A stretch of 7,482 nt of DNA, taken from Marinilabiliales bacterium. Lineage in GTDB: Bacteria > Bacteroidota > Bacteroidia > Bacteroidales > F082. Positions 1 to 6,170 of the stretch are shown here, piece after piece; position 1 is the stretch's first letter; every line of letters begins with the position of its first letter. Under the pieces are notes generated by a model. The model saw only the letters and a list, made by a program, of their open reading frames with translations. It searched no databases and was not told the origin of the DNA. The DNA lies in the NCBI GenBank assembly GCA_002869465.1, contig PKSW01000307.1:1-7482 (forward strand). The letters run 5' to 3'. The translations under genes were made by a program, and so were the position numbers.

Positions 1-2237
1 CTAAGTTGTGGATGATTAATTTTCAGATTATTTAATGATCGCAGCGCTTCTGTTTTCAGGCTGATCTCTTTATGATCAAGTATAGAAAATAATAACTCAA
101 CAGATGACTGGGTTCCTACCTTTTCAATAACAGAGGGTATCTGTTGTAACAATTCCAAGTCCCAGCTATCGCCGTTGAGAATTTCTTTAAAATGCTCAAC
201 GATCGCAGGACCGTAATGCAGCAATGCTTCTTTCGCCCCATCTTTATACAATTCATGGCTTAAAAACTCCGAAATCATGTCGATAAACGCAGGACTCATT
301 GTGGTGGCTGCAGACATGATGGCTTGTTTAACAATTTCAGGATCTTTATCCTGTATCAATTCCCTTATAAATGGATAATAACTTTCAATTCCTGAATTAC
401 CCACGGCTTTCAGAATAATTATTTTCCGAAATTTAATTTCTTCAGGATCTTTTAAGCCAGAAAGACTATGAATCTTTTTGCTGATTAGTTCTTCCAAATT
501 AAACTTTTCTTTCAATTCAGTGTTATCCCGGGTCTCAATGGATAAGCTGATCAAGGCAGCACCACGTACTTTATAATTTTTATCCTGAAGATATTTTTTC
601 AACAAAAACTCCCTGCTTTCCGGCGCCTGTGCAATCACATATTCAAAAGCAGCTATTTTAACTTGCTGATCAGGATCATTTATCATTGGCAACACCTCAT
701 CAACAATGCGTTGACTTTTAAAAAAATACAAACATTGTAAAGCTTCTGAGCGTATGGTGGCCGACTCATGATGTATTAATGAACGTACTTCACTAAATAG
801 CCTTTCATCAGGCAATTCCTTAATCTTCCTTAGTATAAAAATGATCTGGCTTTCGGTTCCTTTTTGTAATACTTTTATCAGTCCACTTAAAACTGATTGA
901 TTTGTCAAATCCAAAGAATCCTTTTTGTCCTGCAGGTTCTTATTTTGCTCTACTTTCAATTTAAACGACTGTATGTACTCGCGTCTGATCTTCCTTGCAA
1001 AATAAAGCCACAAGAAGAAAAAGGCCAGTATCATCAGGCTAATAAAACGAGTTGACAAATTAAGCCCATTAACTAAAAAAATCAATAAGAGACCGCTGAT
1101 ACCTGTTGCAGCACTATCTACAAAAACATCAATAAAACTTTTAGTTTGATTTTTTATTTCTTGTGGAATAGGCAACGCCATTAATTCGACTGCCGATTTA
1201 TTAACTGATTGTTTAAGACTACCATCAATGAGTTTCAGGAAAATGACCGCCCACAATTCGGGAAATATCAGGACCAGGAATGCACCTACCATGATACCTA
1301 TGGGCAAAATAAATAAGGAGGTTCCTACACCAAAAACACCTACAACACGACGTGTAAGGAAAAGTTGAATGGCCAGGGAGATCAGGTTAAAAGTTGAAAA
1401 CCAGAAACCAAAGAATGCGGTCAGGTCATCAGGATCGGGAATTTTAAAAGATGCGATAGCGCTGAACTGGTAATCGACAAGTTTAGCGACTATCACACTA
1501 ATACCAATTATTACAGCTAGATAAGTAAGATGTTTTGATTTTCTGATCAATGCAATCGGATTGGCATCAAAACCCTTGATCCTTTTTTTCCTCTGGAATT
1601 TAGTTTGAGTTGGCAATACTTCATTTTTCCATATGGTTTGTGTAATTGGAATACAAAAAATAAGCAGGAATGCCGCAATGAAGGGTAAGTTTTCACTACC
1701 AAGCGATTCAGCGATAATAGAAGTCAGATATCCACCGAATATACCACCGGCAATCGCTCCGGCACCAATAAATCCAAACAATCGTTTAGCTTCTCTTGGA
1801 TTAAACACAATATTGGCTAAAATCCAAAATTGGGAAGCTGAGAGTACTGCAAAAATGGCTACCCAGATGTAAAACAAATACAACACCCATCCTTCCAGGA
1901 AATTAAGTCGAAGCAAGATACCAAAACCGATCAACACAATTACCGACCAAATTAGGGTACGGCTGATGATCACATTGAGCGGCATTCGTGAAAGAACCCG
2001 CGAATATAAAAGAGAAACAAGGCCTGCACATATGGCCACCAGCACAAAAACATTGGGCAGGTTTTCAGCTCCCAATTTGGCAAGAAACAGCCCATTTACC
2101 GCAGGTTTAACGATAAGTAAAGTTGAAATGAGAAGGAATATATTCAACTGCATCAATACCGCTCTCCGATATTCCCCTTCGCGAATATCAAATACGTTCC
2201 TCAATAAATGCTCATAATATTTTTTGATGGTTTCCAT
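1..2237 (-). CDS. NTT/ATP-ADP translocase-like membrane protein fused to HEAT repeats (3' end beyond window)
   Basis: Continuous frame of 745 codons with no stop, running off the left edge, so the C-terminus is missing. Residues 1-425 form a polytopic membrane domain with roughly a dozen hydrophobic segments. It resembles the TLC/NTT nucleotide transporter family (MFS-related): an N-terminal region ending in KLGAENLPNVF (about 54-64), the cytoplasmic motif NPREAKRLFGF (146-156), and KSAVELMALPIPQEIK (347-362). A charged linker (about 415-445) leads to a soluble region of HEAT-type helical repeats with the pattern D-x(4)-V/I-(R/K)-x-x-A, for example near 487-503, 518-534, 549-565, 627-643 and 717-735. 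HEAT arrays usually bind proteins, so the tail probably carries a partner-binding or sensing role; this is inference. The ATG is the only sensible start: an in-frame stop lies 18 bases upstream, and GGGAG sits 7 bases before the ATG. Classical NTTs import ATP in intracellular parasites and plastids; the substrate here is unknown. More HEAT repeats, or a cyclic-nucleotide-binding domain, could follow off the edge. Confidence 0.85.
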   Translation of the reverse strand, partial: METIKKYYEHLLRNVFDIREGEYRRAVLMQLNIFLLISTLLIVKPAVNGLFLAKLGAENLPNVFVLVAICAGLVSLLYSRVLSRMPLNVIISRTLIWSVIVLIGFGILLRLNFLEGWVLYLFYIWVAIFAVLSASQFWILANIVFNPREAKRLFGFIGAGAIAGGIFGGYLTSIIAESLGSENLPFIAAFLLIFCIPITQTIWKNEVLPTQTKFQRKKRIKGFDANPIALIRKSKHLTYLAVIIGISVIVAKLVDYQFSAIASFKIPDPDDLTAFFGFWFSTFNLISLAIQLFLTRRVVGVFGVGTSLFILPIGIMVGAFLVLIFPELWAVIFLKLIDGSLKQSVNKSAVELMALPIPQEIKNQTKSFIDVFVDSAATGISGLLLIFLVNGLNLSTRFISLMILAFFFLWLYFARKIRREYIQSFKLKVEQNKNLQDKKDSLDLTNQSVLSGLIKVLQKGTESQIIFILRKIKELPDERLFSEVRSLIHHESATIRSEALQCLYFFKSQRIVDEVLPMINDPDQQVKIAAFEYVIAQAPESREFLLKKYLQDKNYKVRGAALISLSIETRDNTELKEKFNLEELISKKIHSLSGLKDPEEIKFRKIIILKAVGNSGIESYYPFIRELIQDKDPEIVKQAIMSAATTMSPAFIDMISEFLSHELYKDGAKEALLHYGPAIVEHFKEILNGDSWDLELLQQIPSVIEKVGTQSSVELLFSILDHKEISLKTEALRSLNNLKINHPQL

Positions 2238-2305
2238 CAGAAGGCTCCCAAATTATTTTCCGAAATTACGAAAAGAACAGGCTCGGGGAATTAGCAAAGT
2301 TTTGA
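2238..2305 (-). other. Short gap between lipoprotein and HEAT-NTT genes
   Basis: These 68 bases separate two same-strand genes. I see no GC-rich hairpin followed by a T run, so nothing suggests termination between them. On the minus strand the sequence ends with GGGAG seven bases before the HEAT-NTT ATG, which can serve as a ribosome binding site. I found no convincing Bacteroidota promoter (TTTG, about 19-20 bases, TAnnTTTG) at correct spacing, which favours a shared transcript. Confidence 0.4.
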
Positions 2306-3226
2306 TTAATTGTTGAACACCTTTTCAACTTCATACACCAGTTCCCTGCATATTTTCTCCCCTTCAGAATCTTCAATCAAGGCTACCAGAATATACCTGT
2401 GACCCTCCGGGCCCCATACAAGTACTGAATCGGTATGAAAATTTTGCCATGTTCCTGATTTCCTGAATAATTTGGCTCTTGGAGCTACTGTTTCAAGAGA
2501 GTTGACAAACTTATGATGCAATTCTGGGCTTACCATCATGTCGAGCATGACTTTAGAACGATCGAAACTTACTAATTTTCCGTACGCCAATAAATAATAA
2601 TACCTACAAACCTGCGAAACCGTTGCCCCATGGCTTAAGCCTTTTATTGGATCAGGATAGCGTGCCCCTGTTTTAGCATATCGTTTACCCACCCAAAGGC
2701 CTCCACCAAAATCTTCGTCATATAAATCATATTTTGGATCCGTCAATACCTGCTCGATTTTTTCGTAGCCTAACCTGTCAATCATACGCGTGGATGCCGC
2801 ATTGTCCGATTTACTGATCATCAAACGCAAATCCTGTTTGATTTCATCTGTTTCCTCCAATTCGCCTTTTTCAAATGCATCTTCGGCAGCAAGTAAAATT
2901 GCAATTTTGGGCAAGCTGGCCGCATACATCATCACATTGCCATTCACTCGGGCATATTTCACATTAAGTGGATCTCGCAGATCAACAAGCCCTACAGCCA
3001 TTTTTTTCTGTTCGATCAATCGTTTCCATTTTTTATTTTTATATAATTCCGTCTTAAGTTTCTCTTCCAATGGTAAGTTTATAAGACTCCTTAGTGGTTG
3101 AATATGATCAATTTCAAGTGGCAGTTGATCATAGTTTGGTTGCGGATTATTTTGCTTATTCTGAGCACAGGCAGTAAGTCCAAAGCAAAAGAAAAAAGCA
3201 ATTAGAGCAAAAGTTTTACTTTTCAT
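2306..3226 (-). CDS. Class A beta-lactamase-fold serine hydrolase, predicted lipoprotein
   Basis: The 306-residue product starts with a lipoprotein signal peptide ending in the lipobox L-T-A-C (Cys20), so it is probably anchored in the inner or outer membrane and faces the periplasm. The serine-acylase motifs appear in order: S104-L-P-K107 (nucleophile and general base), S140-D-N142, and K256-S-G258 with the beta-strand pair that follows. This matches the Beta-lactamase2 (PF13354) group. Two points argue against a standard beta-lactamase. No E-x-x-L-N deacylation motif is visible in the expected omega-loop region (about 165-185, rich in Gly and aromatic residues). The spacing from SxxK to SDN is 36 residues, against about 60 in TEM-like enzymes. 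A peptidoglycan-directed or other acyl-enzyme role is as likely as antibiotic hydrolysis. The gene lies 68 bases upstream of the HEAT-NTT gene on the same strand with no evident terminator between them, so co-transcription is plausible. No Shine-Dalgarno sequence precedes the ATG. Confidence 0.85.
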   Translation of the reverse strand: MKSKTFALIAFFFCFGLTACAQNKQNNPQPNYDQLPLEIDHIQPLRSLINLPLEEKLKTELYKNKKWKRLIEQKKMAVGLVDLRDPLNVKYARVNGNVMMYAASLPKIAILLAAEDAFEKGELEETDEIKQDLRLMISKSDNAASTRMIDRLGYEKIEQVLTDPKYDLYDEDFGGGLWVGKRYAKTGARYPDPIKGLSHGATVSQVCRYYYLLAYGKLVSFDRSKVMLDMMVSPELHHKFVNSLETVAPRAKLFRKSGTWQNFHTDSVLVWGPEGHRYILVALIEDSEGEKICRELVYEVEKVFNN

Positions 3227-3262
3227 GCAGATAATTTAAAAAGTGCGCAAATATCGCTAAAA

Positions 3263-3285
3263 ACGAAATCACTGTATGATTTCGT
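3263..3285 (-). promoter_or_regulatory. Perfect 9-bp inverted repeat upstream of the lipoprotein gene
   Basis: ACGAAATCA and TGATTTCGT are exact reverse complements around the 5-base centre CTGTA (plus strand). The dyad ends 37 bases before the minus-strand ATG at 3226, a usual position for an operator or a 5' UTR hairpin. On the minus strand the second arm runs into TTTT, so a weak attenuator is possible, but the stem has only three G-C pairs. The regulator is unknown. Confidence 0.4.
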
Positions 3286-3337
3286 CTATAATAAATAAAA
3301 TATTTATTTTGACTGTAATATACACATTTACAATTAC

Positions 3338-3349
3338 TTTAACGTTAAA
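3338..3349. promoter_or_regulatory. Palindrome TTTAACGTTAAA, possible operator
   Basis: This is a perfect 12-bp palindrome in the divergent intergenic region, 14 bases from the smaller dyad TGTA-ATA-TACA (3314-3324), which follows TTGAC. The grouping suggests a binding site for a dimeric regulator, but the base composition makes chance palindromes fairly common. No matching second copy was seen elsewhere in the window. Confidence 0.25.
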
Positions 3350-3613
3350 TATTTTCCAGAAACGATCTGTCTTAAAAAAAGCATGAAACTATTTGTTTCC
3401 ACTATCACTTTGTTTCACTTTAAGTGGTTAAACATATGGCATAATTGCACTAAATCGACAATAGTCGTGAGAGATTATTGTTACTTAAGGTAATCAATCC
3501 GAAACATAAAATTAGAGCACATTCGGAATATCTTCCCGTTAATGATTATGTTTACTGAAGATATAACAATTAATCTAAATATCATTACTTTTAAAACCCT
3601 AATAGAAAGTAAT

Positions 3614-4162
3614 ATGAAATCTTTACATAAATACATTTTTTTAATAGCCCTGATTTTCCAATTTTCAACTTTTACAGGCATGGGTCAGCAAATAGAATTC
3701 AATGACTCATCAAATATGAAATTAACAAATGCAGCGCGAGAAATTATGTCGGCTGCTGGCACTTGCGCCTTAATCACTTTGGATGAAGAAGGTCGCCCCA
3801 GGGTGAGGGCCATGGATCCATTTGCCCCAGAAGGTGATTTTACTGTCTGGTTTGGCACCAACTCAAAAAGCAGGAAAGTGAATCAAATTGAAAATGACCC
3901 CCGGGTAACTTTGTATTATTTGGATGGCGATGCTTCAGGCTATGTGATGATTCACGGAACGGCTCAATTAATTAATGATCCATTTGAAAAGGAAAAGAGA
4001 TGGAAGGACGCGTGGGAAGCCTTTTATAAGGATAAAACAGAAGACTACCTATTAATAAAAGTGAGTCCGATATGGATGGAAGTAAGCAGCACTAGCCGCG
4101 GTATTTATGGGGATACCATAACCTGGCAACCACCCAAAGTTTTATTTGAATCTGTTCCATAG
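3614..4162 (+). CDS. Exported pyridoxamine 5'-phosphate oxidase-like flavin split-barrel protein
   Basis: The product is 182 residues from the ATG at 3614. An upstream in-frame ATG at 3542 would add 24 residues, but the later start is preferred because it begins directly with a signal peptide: basic MKSLHK, then a hydrophobic core to about residue 20, and likely cleavage near TGMG|Q. The mature part (about 36-180) is a PNPOx-like FMN-binding split barrel of the general-stress-protein type. It shows AREIM...CALITLDEEGRPRVRAMDP (41-69), the strand and K-x-x-x-I segment SKSRKVNQIENDPRVTLYY (84-102), GYVMIHGTAQL (109-119), and a C-terminal STSRGIYGDTITWQPP (159-174). Relatives bind FMN or similar cofactors and carry out redox or cofactor-binding roles; true PdxH activity is unlikely given the short divergent sequence. 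The export signal is the odd part, since most relatives are cytoplasmic. If exported, it would act in the periplasm. It stands 142 bases before the next gene on the same strand, so it may have its own transcript. Confidence 0.85.
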   Translation: MKSLHKYIFLIALIFQFSTFTGMGQQIEFNDSSNMKLTNAAREIMSAAGTCALITLDEEGRPRVRAMDPFAPEGDFTVWFGTNSKSRKVNQIENDPRVTLYYLDGDASGYVMIHGTAQLINDPFEKEKRWKDAWEAFYKDKTEDYLLIKVSPIWMEVSSTSRGIYGDTITWQPPKVLFESVP

Positions 4163-4304
4163 AATGATGAGGATTATATTACATAAATTATAATTTATTG
4201 CATAACTGAACGAATAACCATAGATACTTTTATTGACGACAAGTACCATTTTACTTTTTTAACTAATCTTGTTTTTAAATCCTCAAAAGTCATAAATAGA
4301 AATT
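4163..4304. other. Intergenic region before the photolyase cluster
   Basis: These 142 very AT-rich bases probably contain the promoter of the DCC-SDR-photolyase cluster. TTGACG at 4233-4238 resembles a -35 box, but there is no good -10 at 17 bases, and no Bacteroidota TAnnTTTG at correct spacing. An inverted repeat AAGTA-CCATTT-TACTT (4241-4256) lies immediately downstream of it and would be placed to act as an operator. No GC-rich terminator follows the upstream gene. Confidence 0.3.
4183..4198. promoter_or_regulatory. Perfect 16-bp AT-only palindrome
   Basis: ATAAATTATAATTTAT reads the same on both strands. It begins 21 bases after the stop codon of the split-barrel gene and about 107 bases before the DCC start. 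It may be an operator, or a weak hairpin at the transcript end. It contains no G or C and no T run follows, so it is a poor intrinsic terminator, and chance is not excluded. Confidence 0.25.
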
Positions 4305-4712
4305 TTGAAAAGTGTTCATCCAAATATCATATTGTTCGATGGCGTTTGTAATTTATGCAGTGGTAGCGTCAAATTCATTATTAGAAATGATCGAAAAGCA
4401 GTATTCAAGTTTGCTCCTTTGCAAAGTCCCATAATCCAACAACTATTAAAAAAGCACGGTTTGCTGAACAATACAGCAGATACTTTTGTTTACTTCAAAG
4501 AAGGTGTAGCTTGTATTAAATCAAAAGCTGTTTTAGAAGTGCTTAAAACATTAGGATGGCCATGGAAAGCAGGCTATTTATTCATTATCATTCCCCGACC
4601 TGTCAGAGATTTTATATATGACCTTATCGCCAGATCACGTTACCGTATTTTTGGCAAAATGGATAGTTGCATGGTTCCTCTGCCAGAATATAAAAGCCGA
4701 TTTATTGAGTAA
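4305..4712 (+). CDS. DCC-family (DUF393) thiol-disulfide oxidoreductase-like protein
   Basis: The 135-residue protein has the family signature near its start: D12-G-V-C15-N-L-C18, a C-x-x-C pair of thioredoxin-like character, followed by FKFAPLQS (34-41) and the C-terminal IARSRYRIFGK (108-118) with a further Cys122. This is the DCC/DUF393 family (PF04134), whose members are about this size. A redox role is assumed from the CxxC motif; substrates are unknown. The start is TTG at 4305: an in-frame stop at 4293 leaves only ATA, ATT or TTG before the conserved motif, and no in-frame ATG precedes it. There is no clear Shine-Dalgarno sequence. It is the first gene of a same-strand cluster, 42 bases before the SDR gene. 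DCC proteins are often found near photolyase and related redox genes, which fits a shared stress role. Confidence 0.88.
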   Translation: MKSVHPNIILFDGVCNLCSGSVKFIIRNDRKAVFKFAPLQSPIIQQLLKKHGLLNNTADTFVYFKEGVACIKSKAVLEVLKTLGWPWKAGYLFIIIPRPVRDFIYDLIARSRYRIFGKMDSCMVPLPEYKSRFIE

Positions 4713-4754
4713 ATGAAAAGAATATTTATGAATTTTATGGAAAGTGTCAAATAA
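4713..4754 (+). other. 13-codon mini-frame filling the DCC-SDR gap
   Basis: The 42 bases between the DCC stop and the SDR start form exactly ATG, twelve further sense codons and TAA, encoding MKRIFMNFMESVK. The ATG abuts the DCC stop (TAA|ATG) and its TAA abuts the SDR start (TAA|ATG). It could act as a relay for terminating and re-initiating ribosomes, or be the remains of a longer 5' end of the SDR gene. Its length and AT-rich codons make chance quite possible. No family can be recognised in 13 residues. Confidence 0.15.
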
Positions 4755-6170
4755 ATGAAAATACTTCTAACAGGTGCCACAGGATATATTGGCAAAAGAT
4801 TATTACCTGAACTTGTAAAAAACGGGCATCAGGTAATTTGCTGTGTGAGGGATAAAAACCGGTTTAACCCTCCTGCATCATTGCTAAAAAGCATTGAAAT
4901 CATTGAAGTTGATTTTCTTGATAAAAATTCCCTAAAAAAAATAACTCTGGATATAGATGCTGCATACTACCTGATGCACTCCATGTCCACTTCATCTGAG
5001 TATGAAAAACTGGAATTGCTCTCAGCTGAAAATTTCAGGCATATCATCAGCCATACCAAAGCAAGACATGTAATATACCTAAGTGGCATTATCAATGAAG
5101 AAACTCTTTCAAAGCACCTGTCATCTCGCAAAGCCGTAGAAGATGAACTGTCAAAAGGAGACTATCATTTTACAACACTGAGGGCAGGGATCATCATCGG
5201 TTCCGGCAGCGCTTCTTTCGAGATCATACGTGACCTGGTAGAGAAACTCCCCGTTATGGTGACACCAAAATGGCTCAAAACCAAGTGCCAGCCTATAGCT
5301 GTCAGGGATGTGATTCGATTTTTATCAGCCACACTTTTTAATAAGGTAACTTACGGAAAAAGCTTTGATATTGGCGGACCTGATATTATATCTTATAAAG
5401 AAATGCTTCTGGGTTTTGCAAAAGTCAGAGGGCTGAAAAGAAGGATTTTTATCGTTCCAGTCATGACACCAAAATTATCTTCCTATTGGTTGTATTTTGT
5501 AACTTCCACTTCTTACAAACTCGCAACAGCATTGGTAAGTAGTATGAAAGTGGAAGTTATCTGTCGCAATAATGATCTGGATGAAATTTTAAACATCCAT
5601 CCGATTGGATATGAAGAAGCATTGATAAAGACACTGTTGAAAATTGAAGGTCACCAAGTGATTTCCAGTTGGAAAGATTCACTAATTAGTGGCACACTCA
5701 ATCTGAATCTGTCAGACTTTCTGAATGTTCCAACATATGGTTGTTTTATTGATAAAAGAAGTAAGCCCATTTCCAATCGCGATACCACTTTGGATCGCAT
5801 CTGGCGAATCGGTGGGTTGAGCGGTTGGTATTATGCCAACTGGCTTTGGAATATACGTGGTTTTATTGATCAATTATTTGGAGGTGTTGGTTTAAGACGA
5901 GGTAGATCGCACGAAACTGAATTATTTGTTGGTGATGCAGTTGATTTCTGGAGAGTTTTGTATGCCGATAAAAAGGAAGGTCGTCTATTGCTTTTTGCCG
6001 AAATGAAATTACCGGGCGAGGCCTGGCTTGAGTTCAAAATGACAGATAACACTTTATGGCAAACGGCAACATTCCGTCCTAAAGGACTTTCAGGCAGGCT
6101 GTATTGGTATGCTGTTCACCCCTTTCATGGAGTGATTTTTAATGGGTTGATCAAAAAATTAACTATATAG
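4755..6170 (+). CDS. Atypical SDR NAD(P)-binding oxidoreductase with C-terminal DUF2867
   Basis: The 471-residue protein has two parts. The N-terminal Rossmann domain (about 1-290) opens with the dinucleotide-binding motif T6-G-A-T-G-Y-I-G13, then an acidic residue at the second strand end (D53), AYYLMHSM (70-77), and HLSSRKAVEDEL (121-132). The usual YxxxK catalytic pair is not evident at the expected place, where the sequence reads HVIYLSG followed by the SSRK segment, so this is an atypical SDR whose reaction is not known. The C-terminal part (about 320-470) matches DUF2867: RIWRIGGLSGWYYANWLW (348-365), GLRRGRSHETEL (379-390), FWRVLY (398-403), and a closing WYAVHPFHGVIF (451-462). The same two-part layout is seen in E. 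coli YbjT-like proteins. The start is fixed by the TAA just before it. Its TAG is followed at once by the photolyase ATG, a strong sign of translational coupling. An NAD(P)H- or quinone-linked role next to a flavoprotein is plausible but unproven. Confidence 0.88.
   Translation: MKILLTGATGYIGKRLLPELVKNGHQVICCVRDKNRFNPPASLLKSIEIIEVDFLDKNSLKKITLDIDAAYYLMHSMSTSSEYEKLELLSAENFRHIISHTKARHVIYLSGIINEETLSKHLSSRKAVEDELSKGDYHFTTLRAGIIIGSGSASFEIIRDLVEKLPVMVTPKWLKTKCQPIAVRDVIRFLSATLFNKVTYGKSFDIGGPDIISYKEMLLGFAKVRGLKRRIFIVPVMTPKLSSYWLYFVTSTSYKLATALVSSMKVEVICRNNDLDEILNIHPIGYEEALIKTLLKIEGHQVISSWKDSLISGTLNLNLSDFLNVPTYGCFIDKRSKPISNRDTTLDRIWRIGGLSGWYYANWLWNIRGFIDQLFGGVGLRRGRSHETELFVGDAVDFWRVLYADKKEGRLLLFAEMKLPGEAWLEFKMTDNTLWQTATFRPKGLSGRLYWYAVHPFHGVIFNGLIKKLTI

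Larger units (their letters stand above)
3227..3613. other. Divergent intergenic region rich in short dyads
   Basis: These 387 bases lie between divergent start codons and hold no credible gene. They must carry promoters for both directions, but no exact Bacteroidota -33/-7 pair was found. The stretch contains several inverted repeats: a 9-bp perfect dyad (3263-3285), TGTA-ATA-TACA (3314-3324), the palindrome TTTAACGTTAAA (3338-3349), GAAAC-TATTT-GTTTC (3385-3399), CACTT-T-AAGTG (3416-3426), CGAC-AATA-GTCG (3456-3467), and an imperfect ATTGTTAC/GTAA(T)CAAT stem (3477-3498). There is also a direct repeat, TTTGTTTC, at 3392 and 3409. Some of these are expected by chance in AT-rich DNA. Confidence 0.5.

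Noticed and set aside
1633..2217. Two plus-strand open frames (1633-1872 and 1966-2217)
   Set aside because: Both lie antisense inside the well-supported HEAT-NTT gene and show no recognisable protein features.
2790..3101. Plus-strand open frame of 103 codons
   Set aside because: Antisense to the serine hydrolase gene, across its SxxK and SDN motifs; Ser-rich shadow composition.
2306..3226. Annotating this gene as an antibiotic-resistance beta-lactamase
   Set aside because: The deacylation motif is not visible and motif spacing differs, so only the fold-level call is supported.
3263..3285. The dyad as an intrinsic terminator
   Set aside because: On the minus strand a short T run follows, but the stem is AT-rich and it lies upstream of a gene start rather than after a gene; no minus-strand gene lies upstream in the window.
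3542..3613. Earlier ATG for the split-barrel gene
   Set aside because: It would place 24 AT-rich, non-conserved-looking residues before a canonical signal peptide; the start at 3614 explains the N-terminus better.
3481..3681. Minus-strand open frame of 66 codons
   Set aside because: Overlaps the start of the split-barrel gene and AT-rich intergenic DNA; no domain, and the opposite strand has a clear signal peptide there.
4233..4261. TTGACG with TTTTTA as a sigma70-type promoter
   Set aside because: The -10 match is poor, and Bacteroidota primary promoters use a different consensus; kept only as a remark.
5870..6052. Minus-strand open frame of 60 codons
   Set aside because: Antisense to the DUF2867 region of the SDR gene; no recognisable features.
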